This document shows, in pieces, positions 36,503 through 44,635 of a DNA stretch of 64,000 nt. The notes under the pieces are model-generated. The model made no database searches, was not told where the DNA came from, and saw only the letters and a list, made by a program, of their open reading frames with translations. A program made the position numbers and the translations under genes. Source of the DNA: Paraburkholderia monticola (GTDB taxonomy: Bacteria; Pseudomonadota; Gammaproteobacteria; Burkholderiales; Burkholderiaceae); NCBI RefSeq assembly GCF_001580545.1, contig NZ_LRBG01000009.1, forward strand, positions 62,001 through 126,000, written 5' to 3'. Position 1 is the stretch's first letter; each line of letters begins with the position of its first letter.

Positions 36503-37186
36503 ATGCTCGGCAATTTCGAACTTATCGCCCGTCTCGTGCTGGCCGCGGCGCTCGGCAGTGTGATCGGCTTCGAGCGCGAGCGGCTGTCGTGGGCGGCGGG
36601 GTTGCGCACGCACATGCTGGTCTGTGTGGGCTCCGCGCTGATCATGATCGTTTCCGCCTATGGCTTCGCCGAAGTGCTCGGCGAGCACGTCGTGCTCGAC
36701 CCATCGCGGATGGCCGCCCAGGTCGTGTCGGGCATCGGCTTTCTCGGCGCGGGCTCGATCCTGCTGCGCGGCGAGATCGTGCGCGGACTCACGACCGCGG
36801 CGAGCCTGTGGTCGGTCGCGGCGATCGGGCTCGCGGTCGGTGGTGGGCTGTACACGGCGTCGATCGCGGCGACCATCATCATCCTGATCATCCTTGCCGG
36901 CATCAAGCCGCTCGAGCGGCGCTTCATCACGGCAAAGCAGCGGCGTCAGCTGACGATGATCGTCGAGCGCGGCACGCTGACGTTCCATTCGCTGCACGAC
37001 GAACTCGGCGCCGCGAGTCCGCGCGTCAAGCAGTTCGTGATGCAGCAGAGCGACGACGCGGCCGAGTGCGACGAGGTGATCATCACGCTGCATCGCGTGT
37101 CGAATGCGGAATATGAGTCGATCTGCGCGCGCTTGCGACAATTGCAGGGGGTGCGCGAGTTCCGCGGCGACACGGCGGTGTCGTGA
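36503..37186 (+). CDS. MgtC/SapB-family membrane protein
   Basis: A 227-residue inner-membrane protein with about five hydrophobic segments in the first 140 residues and the family core GSVIGFERERLSWAAGLRTHM and VSGIGFLGAGSILL. The cytoplasmic C-terminal ~80 residues form an ACT-like tail. MgtC-type proteins help growth at low magnesium and modulate membrane potential or c-di-AMP-related stress, but many relatives have unknown roles. AAGGAGG gives a strong ribosome site. Confidence 0.9.
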   Translation: MLGNFELIARLVLAAALGSVIGFERERLSWAAGLRTHMLVCVGSALIMIVSAYGFAEVLGEHVVLDPSRMAAQVVSGIGFLGAGSILLRGEIVRGLTTAASLWSVAAIGLAVGGGLYTASIAATIIILIILAGIKPLERRFITAKQRRQLTMIVERGTLTFHSLHDELGAASPRVKQFVMQQSDDAAECDEVIITLHRVSNAEYESICARLRQLQGVREFRGDTAVS

Positions 37187-37340
37187 AAGCCGCGAGGGGT
37201 CTCGCAAATCGCCGCAAATCGTCGGGGAATGGCCTCGGCGCGGGCGAAGCGCCATGCGACAATGCTGGCTCTAAATATTCCAATGGCAATGACGAGCGGC
37301 ATCCGGCGCCCCGTTCCCGGCGACGACCGCTCTTTCCTCT

Positions 37341-38684
37341 ATGGCAGATTCCGTAGCATCTCCGCAGTCCAGACCTCGGCGCGCCGCTTCGAAGAAGCAG
37401 CGGCAGGGCGCCGTCTCCACCGACACCGAAAACAAGCTGGCGCGCGCGGCGCGCTCGGCGCAACGGCTCGCGCAACTGAGCGGCGCCGCGCGCGACGACA
37501 GCACGCTCGACCTGTTCCCCGACGATCCCACCCGCGCGGCGCTCGAGGCGATGAACATCGACGTCCGCCAGGGCACGCTGCATGGCTTCGAATTACCGGA
37601 CGTGGTCCTGCAGGCGGTCGGCGCGCTCGATGGACATGCATCGCCCGACAAAGCGGTGCGCCGCGTAGCGCGTGCGACGAAACTGGATGGGCCCGTGCCG
37701 GTGAACGAGCAGTTGAGCGGGTTCGACGTCGAGCCGGCGCTGGCGATGGCCGACGCTGGCGCAAGCCAGGCCGCGAACGGCGCGACTCACGTTGCGACGC
37801 CGATCGCCGAGGCCAACAAGCCCAATAACACACCGACGGCAACGTCACGCGAGGCATCTGCGCCGCTCAGTTCGGCGATGGCCGCCGCGACCGTCGCGCG
37901 CAGCGTGACCGCGTTGCGCAAGGCGGCGGAGGCGGATTCTGCAACGAAGGCCGGTGCTGGCAAGCCGTCGCAGCGCTTTGCCGCGACCTTCGCGAAAGCC
38001 GCGACGGCATCGCGCGGCGCGGCTGTGGCAGGGGCTTCGGCTTCGGCTTCGGTTGCAACGTCCGCCGTGACCGAGGGCAGCGGCGCTGGCGAGTCCACCG
38101 ACGAGGCAGCGACGGGTGTCCAGCCCCCATCGCAAGAACCCGCGACCCCGAAACGGGACGACGACAACCACGCCGTATTCGCCACGCCTTGGCGTGACGC
38201 ACCCCGCACCGATGCAGCCGCCGCCGCGACGCGCTCGGAGCCGGAGCTCGATCTCGCGCGAGCCACGGCCTTCGCCGACACCGTCGATGCGCTCTACGGC
38301 GTGATCGCCGATCAACGCCACGCCGCGACCGATCATTCGCGACGCATGAAATGGATGCTGTCGATCGTGGTCGGTGCGCTGCTGGCGACGGTGGCGATCG
38401 GCATCGCGCAGACGTTGCTTTTGATGCGCCTCACGCGCGAGACGACGGCCCAACAACGGCGCATCGAACAGATGATGCAGAACCAGCAGGCAGCGATGGT
38501 GAGCCTGCTCGACGCGCACACGGCGATGGCCGCGCCGGCTGCAGCGGCAGCGACAGCGAATGCTGCCTCGGCGCCCACTGCGACGGCGCCCACCGTGCCC
38601 TCCCAGCCCGGCGCGATGCCGGCGCATGCGAGACACGCTCACACTCTGCACGGCCATAAAGCGAGAGCTTCGAGCTCGAACTGA
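37341..38684 (+). CDS. Large Ala-rich protein with one membrane segment, function unknown
   Basis: A 447-residue protein of low complexity rich in Ala, Thr, Ser and Pro. The N-terminus is basic (SRPRRAASKKQRQ), followed by a conserved-looking stretch (LDLFPDDPTRAALEAMNIDV, ~55-75). A single hydrophobic segment at ~336-360 (MLSIVVGALLATVAIGIAQ) is followed by a helix (RETTAQQRRIEQMMQNQQ), and the C-terminus is His-rich (HARHAHTLHGHKARASSSN). It looks like a type II anchored protein with a long disordered cytoplasmic part. No domain recognised. Confidence 0.6.
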   Translation: MADSVASPQSRPRRAASKKQRQGAVSTDTENKLARAARSAQRLAQLSGAARDDSTLDLFPDDPTRAALEAMNIDVRQGTLHGFELPDVVLQAVGALDGHASPDKAVRRVARATKLDGPVPVNEQLSGFDVEPALAMADAGASQAANGATHVATPIAEANKPNNTPTATSREASAPLSSAMAAATVARSVTALRKAAEADSATKAGAGKPSQRFAATFAKAATASRGAAVAGASASASVATSAVTEGSGAGESTDEAATGVQPPSQEPATPKRDDDNHAVFATPWRDAPRTDAAAAATRSEPELDLARATAFADTVDALYGVIADQRHAATDHSRRMKWMLSIVVGALLATVAIGIAQTLLLMRLTRETTAQQRRIEQMMQNQQAAMVSLLDAHTAMAAPAAAAATANAASAPTATAPTVPSQPGAMPAHARHAHTLHGHKARASSSN

Positions 38685-38862
38685 CCGACAGGTCTTGCCG
38701 CCCCGCCCCGGTGCGGCTCGATGGCCAACGGTTTCCGCGAAGCACGCCCGGCCGCCCGGATCAGCAAAATCGGAGATGTTGTGTCGACGCAACGGCTTCC
38801 GGCCCAACGAGACCGCGTCATTGCGCCACGCCGAAAATTTGCTGCATTGCACTAGCTTTTTC

Positions 38863-38904
38863 CTAGGGAAAACCCCTATAATCCGTCTTAAGGGAAAACC
38901 CTAG
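38863..38904. promoter_or_regulatory. Tandem CTAGGGAAAACCC motifs with a TATAAT between them
   Basis: CTAGGGAAAACCCC (38863-38876) and AGGGAAAACCCTAG (38891-38904), 26 bases apart start to start, flank a perfect TATAAT at 38877-38882. No good -35 lies at 17 bases, consistent with an activator-dependent promoter. The small gene at 38932 starts 28 bases further on. Confidence 0.55.
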
Positions 38905-38931
38905 CAATGCAGTCACTAACCGGGAGTCGCC

Positions 38932-39090
38932 ATGAGCTACATCTTTGCACTGTTCCAAAAGGTCAGCGACCTCTTTGCGTCGCCCCATCTGCCGCTGGAT
39001 TCGGACTACTCGTATGCAGCGCGTGCCCGCGAAGCAGAGCGTGTGCGCCGCGCACAGGCCACGCTGTTCGGCATCAAGCTGACGGACTAA
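38932..39090 (+). CDS. Very short hypothetical protein downstream of the tandem motif
   Basis: A 52-residue protein beginning MSYIFALFQKVSDLFAS and ending TLFGIKLTD. An amphipathic N-terminal helix and a basic middle (RAREAERVRRAQA) suggest a membrane-associated or nucleic-acid-binding peptide. CGGGAG precedes the ATG by about seven bases. An intrinsic terminator follows 43 bases after the stop. Its own promoter, ribosome site and terminator make it a credible gene although no family was recognised. Confidence 0.65.
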   Translation: MSYIFALFQKVSDLFASPHLPLDSDYSYAARAREAERVRRAQATLFGIKLTD

Positions 39091-39133
39091 GACCAGCAGG
39101 ATCGTCCCGGGCGCGAGACAACGCGCCGGGACC

Positions 39134-39154
39134 GCGCACCTCGGGTGCGCTTTT
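39134..39154 (+). terminator. Intrinsic terminator of the 52-residue gene
   Basis: GCGCACC, loop TCG, GGTGCGC (perfect 7-bp stem) then TTTT. Confidence 0.75.
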
Positions 39155-39159
39155 CATTG

Positions 39160-39200
39160 AGCCACTATTCGCGAAACGCGGATCGTGGCTTTTTGTTTTT
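39160..39200 (+). terminator. Second terminator-like hairpin
   Basis: AGCCAC (39160-39165) pairs with GTGGCT (39185-39190); the loop holds an inner CGCG/CGCG stem, and TTTTGTTTTT follows. It may back up the first terminator. Confidence 0.45.
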
Positions 39201-39541
39201 GGGCCGCTGCTAACGCGACGCATCATTGCGCGCCCCAACTCCTTCCCAAATGTTTCGTCCCCGAAATGAATGTAACCAGCTTTCACGCTGATTCTGCGAT
39301 CCGAGCGACAGCGTCGCCTCGTAAGCCTTGCTGAATGCGGCTCGAAAGCGAAATCGGGCTTCCGTCATCCGTCCCCATCTATGAAATCCGCGCTTACAAG
39401 TGCTCACGTATTCGTGCGATTCGGGCCGCTAAAGTGGGTCTCAAGCGTACGGCGTCTGGTTCGGATCGCAAGCGAATCGAATCGCGGGACCCGAGCAAAC
39501 ACGGACGCTAGCCAGGAACAAAACTTTGACGGGAGGTCATT
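39201..39541. other. Intergenic region without a supported gene
   Basis: About 340 bases. Only GAGGT just before the next start codon is recognisable. The surrounding open frames have no protein-like features. Confidence 0.4.
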
Positions 39542-39853
39542 ATGAAAACCTTGGGCAAAACATCGCGTTCGCTTATCGCAACGCTGCTCGCGGGCGGCGC
39601 ACTCATCGCGGCTGGTAGCGCATTCGCGCAAGAGCGCGTGATCGTTGAGCACGGTCCGGCGCCGGTCGTGTACGGTCAACCGCACATGATGCCGGTCGGC
39701 GTGTCGGTCAACATCGGCTGGCACGGCGATCGTTACTGGGACGGCCATCGCTATTGGGAGCACGACGAGTGGATGCGCCATCATCCGCACGAATACGATC
39801 CGCACCACCACGGCGACGATCGTGACGATCACCGCCCGCCGCCGCGCTACTAA
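39542..39853 (+). CDS. Small secreted His-rich protein
   Basis: A 103-residue exported protein. The signal peptide is clear (basic start, LIATLLAGGALIAAG, cleavage after SAFA near residue 29). The mature ~74 residues carry about 15 His with many Asp and aromatic residues (HGDRYWDGHRYWEHDEWMR, HHPHEYDPHHHGDDRDDH), suggesting metal binding in the periplasm. GGGAGGT lies before the ATG. Not assigned to a named family; a nickel/copper/zinc buffering role is inference. Confidence 0.75.
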   Translation: MKTLGKTSRSLIATLLAGGALIAAGSAFAQERVIVEHGPAPVVYGQPHMMPVGVSVNIGWHGDRYWDGHRYWEHDEWMRHHPHEYDPHHHGDDRDDHRPPPRY

Positions 39854-39892
39854 TGCGCGTCTGACGGCGCCGCAGCAGGCGGCGTGAAGTCC

Positions 39893-39931
39893 ACGAAGCC
39901 GGCCTTCCCGTGACGGGAAGACCGGCTTCGT
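39893..39931 (+). terminator. Long hairpin after the His-rich gene
   Basis: ACGAAGCCGG-C-CTTCCCG and CGGGAAG-A-CCGGCTTCGT with a 3-base loop form a near-perfect 18-bp stem with one mismatch. No T-run follows, so it may be a terminator needing other factors or an RNA stabiliser. Confidence 0.6.
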
Positions 39932-40017
39932 CGCATTGGGGCGTGCGAGTCCAACCGTGGTATTGCGACGTGCTGCGCTATGCTTCGGGGCTTTCATCGA
40001 CGGCAGCGGGAGCGCGT

Positions 40018-40944
40018 GTGGACAAGACACTGCAGGACGTAGCGATAGGGGTGGTAGGCACGGGGCTGATGGGCGTCGGCATTGCGACGCAGGCCGCGTT
40101 GCACGGGTATCGGACGATCGTGCACGACGTCGATCCGGCGCGCCTCGCGAGCGTCGTGCCGAAAGCGCAAGCCGTGCTCGACGAACTGATCGACGCGGGC
40201 CGCATCGATGATGCCGCCAAGCAGGCGGCGCTCGCGCGCATCGAAACGCATGCGCAGCTCGACGTGATCGCGCAGGCGCGCTTCGTGATCGAGGCGATTC
40301 CCGAAGTGCTGGAGCTCAAGCATCGGCTCTACGCGACCTTGACCGGCCTGCTCGCCGACGATGCGATCCTCGCGAGCAACACCAGCGGCTTTCCACCCGA
40401 TCAGCTCGCCACGCCGTTGTGCTCGAAAGAGCGCTTCGTGATCGCGCATTTCTGGAACCCGCCGCACATGATTCCGCTCGTCGAAGTCGTACCCGGCAGC
40501 GCGACCGCGCCCGAGGTGGTGCAACAGACCGCCGAACTGATGAGCGCAATCGGCATGGAGCCAGTCGTGCTCGCCAAGGCGATTCCAGGCTTCGTCGGCA
40601 ATCGGCTGCAATTCGCGGTGCTGCGCGAAGCCTTGCACATCGTGCGTTCGGGGGCGGCGACGCCCGAGGTCGTCGATCGGGTGATGAAGGCGTCGCTGGG
40701 GCGCCGCTGGGGCATCGTCGGGCCGTTCGAGGGCGCGGATATGGGCGGGCTCGACACGTTCGTCGACATCGCGTCGCATCTGATGCCGCAACTCGCGAAG
40801 GACGAGGACGTGATCGACCTGCTGCGCGCGCAGGTCGACGCGGGGCGTGTCGGCGTGCGCAGCGGCGCCGGTTTCCATGACTGGGACGAAGCGCGTCTCG
40901 CGCGCGTCAGGGAAGGGCGCAAGCGCGTGATCGAGCGCGGCTAG
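40018..40944 (+). CDS. 3-hydroxyacyl-CoA dehydrogenase
   Basis: A 308-residue HAD-type dehydrogenase (3HCDH_N and 3HCDH domains) oxidising an L-3-hydroxyacyl-CoA with NAD. The Rossmann motif is VVGTGLMGVGIATQAALHG (~12-30), catalytic residues lie in ASNTSGFPP and FVIAHFWNPPHMIPLVEVV (~130-160), and the C-terminal domain contains VGNRLQFAVLREALHIV. The start is a GTG with GGGAG five bases upstream; a longer frame opens within the preceding hairpin. Carnitine- and lambda-crystallin-type dehydrogenases are close relatives. Confidence 0.88.
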   Translation: MDKTLQDVAIGVVGTGLMGVGIATQAALHGYRTIVHDVDPARLASVVPKAQAVLDELIDAGRIDDAAKQAALARIETHAQLDVIAQARFVIEAIPEVLELKHRLYATLTGLLADDAILASNTSGFPPDQLATPLCSKERFVIAHFWNPPHMIPLVEVVPGSATAPEVVQQTAELMSAIGMEPVVLAKAIPGFVGNRLQFAVLREALHIVRSGAATPEVVDRVMKASLGRRWGIVGPFEGADMGGLDTFVDIASHLMPQLAKDEDVIDLLRAQVDAGRVGVRSGAGFHDWDEARLARVREGRKRVIERG

Positions 40945-41032
40945 TACGGTATAAATAGCCCTTTTGTGCCCAGCGCTCTGCCTCTGCGCCTCCTGTTGCG
41001 CCAACCGTCACACGTCAACCCAAAGCCACTTC

Positions 41033-41644
41033 ATGTCCCACTACTTCTACGACCCCGCCGCCGGTCACGGCCTGCCGCATGATCCTTTCAAGGCGATCGT
41101 CGCGCCTCGGCTGATCGGCTGGATTTCGTCGCGCGATGCCGAGGGCAACCTCAATCTCGCGCCGTACAGCTTCTTCGGCGCGTTCGCGACCTTTCCGGCG
41201 ATCATCGGATTCAGCAGCGAGGGCCGCAAGGACAGCCTCGCCAACATCGAGGCGACCGGCGAGTTCGTGTGGAACCTCGCCACCCGTCCGCTCGCCGAGC
41301 AGATGAATCGCTCGTCGGCGCCGGTCGCGTCGCACGTCGACGAGTTCGCGCTGGCCGGACTCACGCCCGCGCCGGGGCGCAACGTCGCGGTGCCGCACGT
41401 CGCCGAATCGCCGGCCGCGCTCGAATGCAAGCTGCTGCAGATCGTGCGTTTGCATGACATCGACGGCAAGCCGATGGACAACTATCTGTCGCTCGGCCAG
41501 GTGGTCGGCGTGCATATCGACGAGGCGTATCTGAAGGACGGCCTGTTCGACACGCAGGCCGCGCAACCGATCATGCGCGCGGGTTATCGCGCCGACTATG
41601 CGCAGATCGGCGAGATGTTCCAGATGATCCGGCCGACGGCCTGA
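41033..41644 (+). CDS. Flavin reductase-like (FMN-binding) family protein
   Basis: A 203-residue split-barrel FMN protein of the flavoredoxin/flavin-reductase-like group (PRLIGWISSRDAEGNLNLAPYSFFGAF, GEFVWNLATRPL, TPAPGRNVAVPHVAESPAALEC). Such proteins reduce flavins or bind FMN as electron donors for monooxygenases. It lies 88 bases after the hydroxyacyl-CoA dehydrogenase and before a cupin on the same strand. Partner unknown. Confidence 0.85.
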   Translation: MSHYFYDPAAGHGLPHDPFKAIVAPRLIGWISSRDAEGNLNLAPYSFFGAFATFPAIIGFSSEGRKDSLANIEATGEFVWNLATRPLAEQMNRSSAPVASHVDEFALAGLTPAPGRNVAVPHVAESPAALECKLLQIVRLHDIDGKPMDNYLSLGQVVGVHIDEAYLKDGLFDTQAAQPIMRAGYRADYAQIGEMFQMIRPTA

Positions 41645-41741
41645 ACCCGTTTCCCACTCGCTCCACTGGCCTGCTTGATGCTTGCAACCGGCGCTCCATC
41701 GTGCCGGTTGCGGTACCGGCTTACCTTCCTGGAGCGCGATC

Positions 41742-42176
41742 ATGTCCACCTCATTCGCCACGCAATTCAGCCACAACCGTCCGCAGGACACGTCGTACGT
41801 GGATCAGGGCTTGCGCGACTTCTTCCTTTACCGCGATCTGGGGATCGCCGAGGCGACCGGCGGCAAGGTGCTCGCGCAACTCGTCAAGGCGAATCACGCA
41901 CCAGAGCAAGGCACCGGCTGGCACCGTCATGAGGCCGATTTCCACATCGTGATCATGCTGAAGGGCTGGGCGCGCTTCATGTACGGCGACAAGGAGACGC
42001 TCGTCGCGGCCGGCGATTGCGTGCATCAGGCGCCCGGCATCGTCCATTACCTGTTCGACTATTCGGAAGATATGGAGTACCTGGAGATCGTGTCGCCGGC
42101 CGACTTCAGATCGATCGACGCCGAGCCGCCCTGCGCAGTGCCGGCTCCGACGCCCTGGCGTGATGCGACGGTTTGA
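41742..42176 (+). CDS. Cupin-domain protein
   Basis: A 144-residue single beta-barrel cupin with metal-ligand pattern GTGWHRHEADFHIVIMLKGWARF (~56-78) and the second motif GIVHYLFDYSEDMEYLEIVSP (~100-120). GGAG eight bases upstream marks the ATG at 41742. Dioxygenase or sensor; no substrate evident. Confidence 0.85.
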   Translation: MSTSFATQFSHNRPQDTSYVDQGLRDFFLYRDLGIAEATGGKVLAQLVKANHAPEQGTGWHRHEADFHIVIMLKGWARFMYGDKETLVAAGDCVHQAPGIVHYLFDYSEDMEYLEIVSPADFRSIDAEPPCAVPAPTPWRDATV

Positions 42177-42226
42177 CGGGACGGCGACGCGCGCCTCGAA
42201 GCGACGCGCGCGGCCGCGCGCAACGC

Positions 42227-43660
42227 TCAGGGCGTCGCGGGCGGCCGTCTACTTGAGGACGGAGTGGGCTCGGTTGCCCCGGAATCGCTGTTGACGCTGG
42301 CACTGCCGCCCGCTTCCACTTCCACTCCGACGACGGCCGCCGCTACCGGCGCGGCCGCCGTGACTTCGGCCGCGGTCGCCGCGGGCACCGGCTGGATCGG
42401 ACGCGCCCGTGAACTGACGAGCACCGCGCGGGGTTCGTTGTCGTAAATCACGGCCCGCACGCGCGGGTAGATCTGCTGCTCCCAGCGACGTCCGCTGAAC
42501 ACGCCGTAGTGGCCGACGCCCGTTTGCACATGATGCGTCTTCAGATACGGCCGCAGATGCTCGCACATGTCCTGCGCGGCGAGCGTCTGACCGACCGCGC
42601 AGATATCGTCCTTTTCACCCTCGACGGTCAGCAGCGCGGTGCGGCGAATCTTCGACGGCTGCACCAACCGCCCCTCCACCTCGAGCGTGCGCAACGGCAG
42701 CGCATGGCGTTGGAACACGGTGTCGACGGTCTCCAGATAAAAGTCGGCCGTCAGATCCATCGTCGCGAAGTATTCTTCATAGAAGGTACGTATCGTGTCC
42801 GCTTTCTGCGGATCGCCCTTGCCGCGCTCGTAGTACATCGTTTCGAACGAGTCGGCGTGGCGGCCTGGATTCATCGACATGAACGCGGCCAGTTGCACGA
42901 AGCCCGGATAGACGCGACGCTGCGCGCCGGCGAAGCCGAACGGCACCGCACTGATCAGGTTGCGCTCGAACCACTCGATCGGCTGGCTCTTGGCCAGGTC
43001 GTTGACGCGCGTGGGATTGATGCGCGTGTCGATCGGGCCCGCCATCAGCGTCATGCTGGCCGGCTGCGCGGGATGATCGTCGGCGGCCATCAGGGAGACG
43101 GCGGCGAGCGCCGCGACGGTGGGCTGGCAGACCGCGAGCAGGTGGGTGCCGGACCCGATCCGCGCGGTGAAGTCGATCACGTGGCGCACGAATTCGTCGA
43201 AGCCGAAGCGGCCTTCGCCGAGCGGCACGTCGCGCGGGTTGTGCCAGTCGGTGATGTAGACGTCGTGCTCGGCCAGCATCGTGCGCACGGTTGCGCGCAG
43301 CAGGGTCGCGAAGTGGCCCGACATCGGCGCGATCATCAGCACGCGCGGCTGCGGACTCGAAAGCACGGCGTCCTTACGAAAATGCAGCAGCGAGCAGAAC
43401 GGCGTGCGCGCGACGACTTCCTCGACCACGGCAACCGGCTTGCCTTCCGTGACGATGCTGTCGATGCCGAACGGCGGCCGCTTCGACGTGAGCCCGCCGA
43501 GGATCAGCAACTCGCAGGCGGCGCGCAGCGAGCGTCCGTGCGAGGTGGCCGCGAACGCGGACCACGCATCGAGCGAACGGTTCGCCAGCGCCGCGCCGTG
43601 CCGTATCGGTAGCAGCATGTCGGCGCAGGCCTGATAGGCGGGATAGGTGAACAGATTCAT
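42227..43660 (-). CDS. phaZ: Intracellular polyhydroxybutyrate depolymerase
   Basis: A 477-residue PhaZ that degrades native PHB granules. It has the alpha/beta-hydrolase core with the cysteine nucleophile in AVCQPTVAALAA (~177, the PhaZ-type replacement for the serine box), a conserved FHDVYITDWHNPRDVP-like region (AEHDVYITDWHNPRDVP) and the C-terminal GVGHYGVFSGRRW with the catalytic His. After residue ~425 follows an Ala/Pro/Ser-rich tail absent from many homologues. The ATG at 43660 is chosen because earlier codons are low-complexity. Divergent from a GST gene. Confidence 0.9.
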   Translation of the reverse strand: MNLFTYPAYQACADMLLPIRHGAALANRSLDAWSAFAATSHGRSLRAACELLILGGLTSKRPPFGIDSIVTEGKPVAVVEEVVARTPFCSLLHFRKDAVLSSPQPRVLMIAPMSGHFATLLRATVRTMLAEHDVYITDWHNPRDVPLGEGRFGFDEFVRHVIDFTARIGSGTHLLAVCQPTVAALAAVSLMAADDHPAQPASMTLMAGPIDTRINPTRVNDLAKSQPIEWFERNLISAVPFGFAGAQRRVYPGFVQLAAFMSMNPGRHADSFETMYYERGKGDPQKADTIRTFYEEYFATMDLTADFYLETVDTVFQRHALPLRTLEVEGRLVQPSKIRRTALLTVEGEKDDICAVGQTLAAQDMCEHLRPYLKTHHVQTGVGHYGVFSGRRWEQQIYPRVRAVIYDNEPRAVLVSSRARPIQPVPAATAAEVTAAAPVAAAVVGVEVEAGGSASVNSDSGATEPTPSSSRRPPATP

Positions 43661-43899
43661 ACTTTCACGCGAACCCGACTGAAAGAAAGGAACCCGAATA
43701 AAAGCAAGTGATGCGCCAGGCGCTCGCGCGGGTTGGTCCGCATGTCGCCTAACGTTGCCACCTGTCCTGGCGCATCGGCATATCCCTTGCATGCGTCTGC
43801 GAGATGGGCCGGCCTTGCCGCGCTTTGGTGCGCGCGCGCACGGTGGCGTGCATGGATACCGGCAAGTGCGGCGCGATGCCCGATCTGGAGGACACACGT

Positions 43900-44553
43900 A
43901 TGGGCAATACTACGCTTACGATCAGCAGCAGGAACTACTCTTCGTGGTCACTACGCGGCTGGCTGCTGACGAAGTTCAGCGGCTTGCCGTTCGAAGAGAT
44001 CGTGGTGCCGATCGACGACCCCTCGGCGCGCGCCGAACTCCTGTTGCTGTCGCCGTCGATTCTGGTCCCGTGCCTCGTGCACGACGGCGTCAAGGTCTGG
44101 GACACGCTGGCGATCGCCGAATATCTGAACGAACTGAAGCCCGAAGCGGCGCTGCTGCCGGGGGAGATCGGCGCCCGTGCGCATTGCCGCTCGATCTGCG
44201 GCGAGATGCATTCGGGCTTTGCGTCGTTGCGCTCGGCGTTGCCGATGAACCTGAAGGCGCATTTCCCGGGCTTCAAGGTGTGGGCGCGCGCGCAATCCGA
44301 TATCGAGCGGATCGTGACGATCTGGCGCGAATGTCTGAAGGAGTATGGCGGCCCGTTCCTGTTCGGCGAGCGGACCGCGGCGGACGCGATGTACGCGCCC
44401 GTGGTGACGCGATTCGTGACCTATGACGTGCGACTCGATCCGGATATCGTCGAATACGGGCAGCGGATCATGGCGCTGCCCGAGATGCGCGAATGGATCG
44501 GGCTTGCGCGGCAGGAGGTGGAGGAGATCGACGAACTGGACGTCGAGTTTTGA
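43900..44553 (+). CDS. Glutathione S-transferase family protein
   Basis: A 217-residue GST with an N-terminal thioredoxin-like domain (SSRNYSSWSLRGWLLTKFSG, the glutathione-binding loop with conserved Ser) and helical C-terminal domain (FGERTAADAMYAPVVTRFVTYD). GGAGG nine bases upstream supports the ATG. It probably conjugates or reduces xenobiotics; no operon partner. Confidence 0.9.
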   Translation: MGNTTLTISSRNYSSWSLRGWLLTKFSGLPFEEIVVPIDDPSARAELLLLSPSILVPCLVHDGVKVWDTLAIAEYLNELKPEAALLPGEIGARAHCRSICGEMHSGFASLRSALPMNLKAHFPGFKVWARAQSDIERIVTIWRECLKEYGGPFLFGERTAADAMYAPVVTRFVTYDVRLDPDIVEYGQRIMALPEMREWIGLARQEVEEIDELDVEF

Positions 44554-44635
44554 GCGCAGCGGGCGCGGTTCGCTCGACGCCCACCCACCCCCGGAGGAAT
44601 CCGGGCAGGCCCTCTACCTCTACCTCTAGCGAGGC

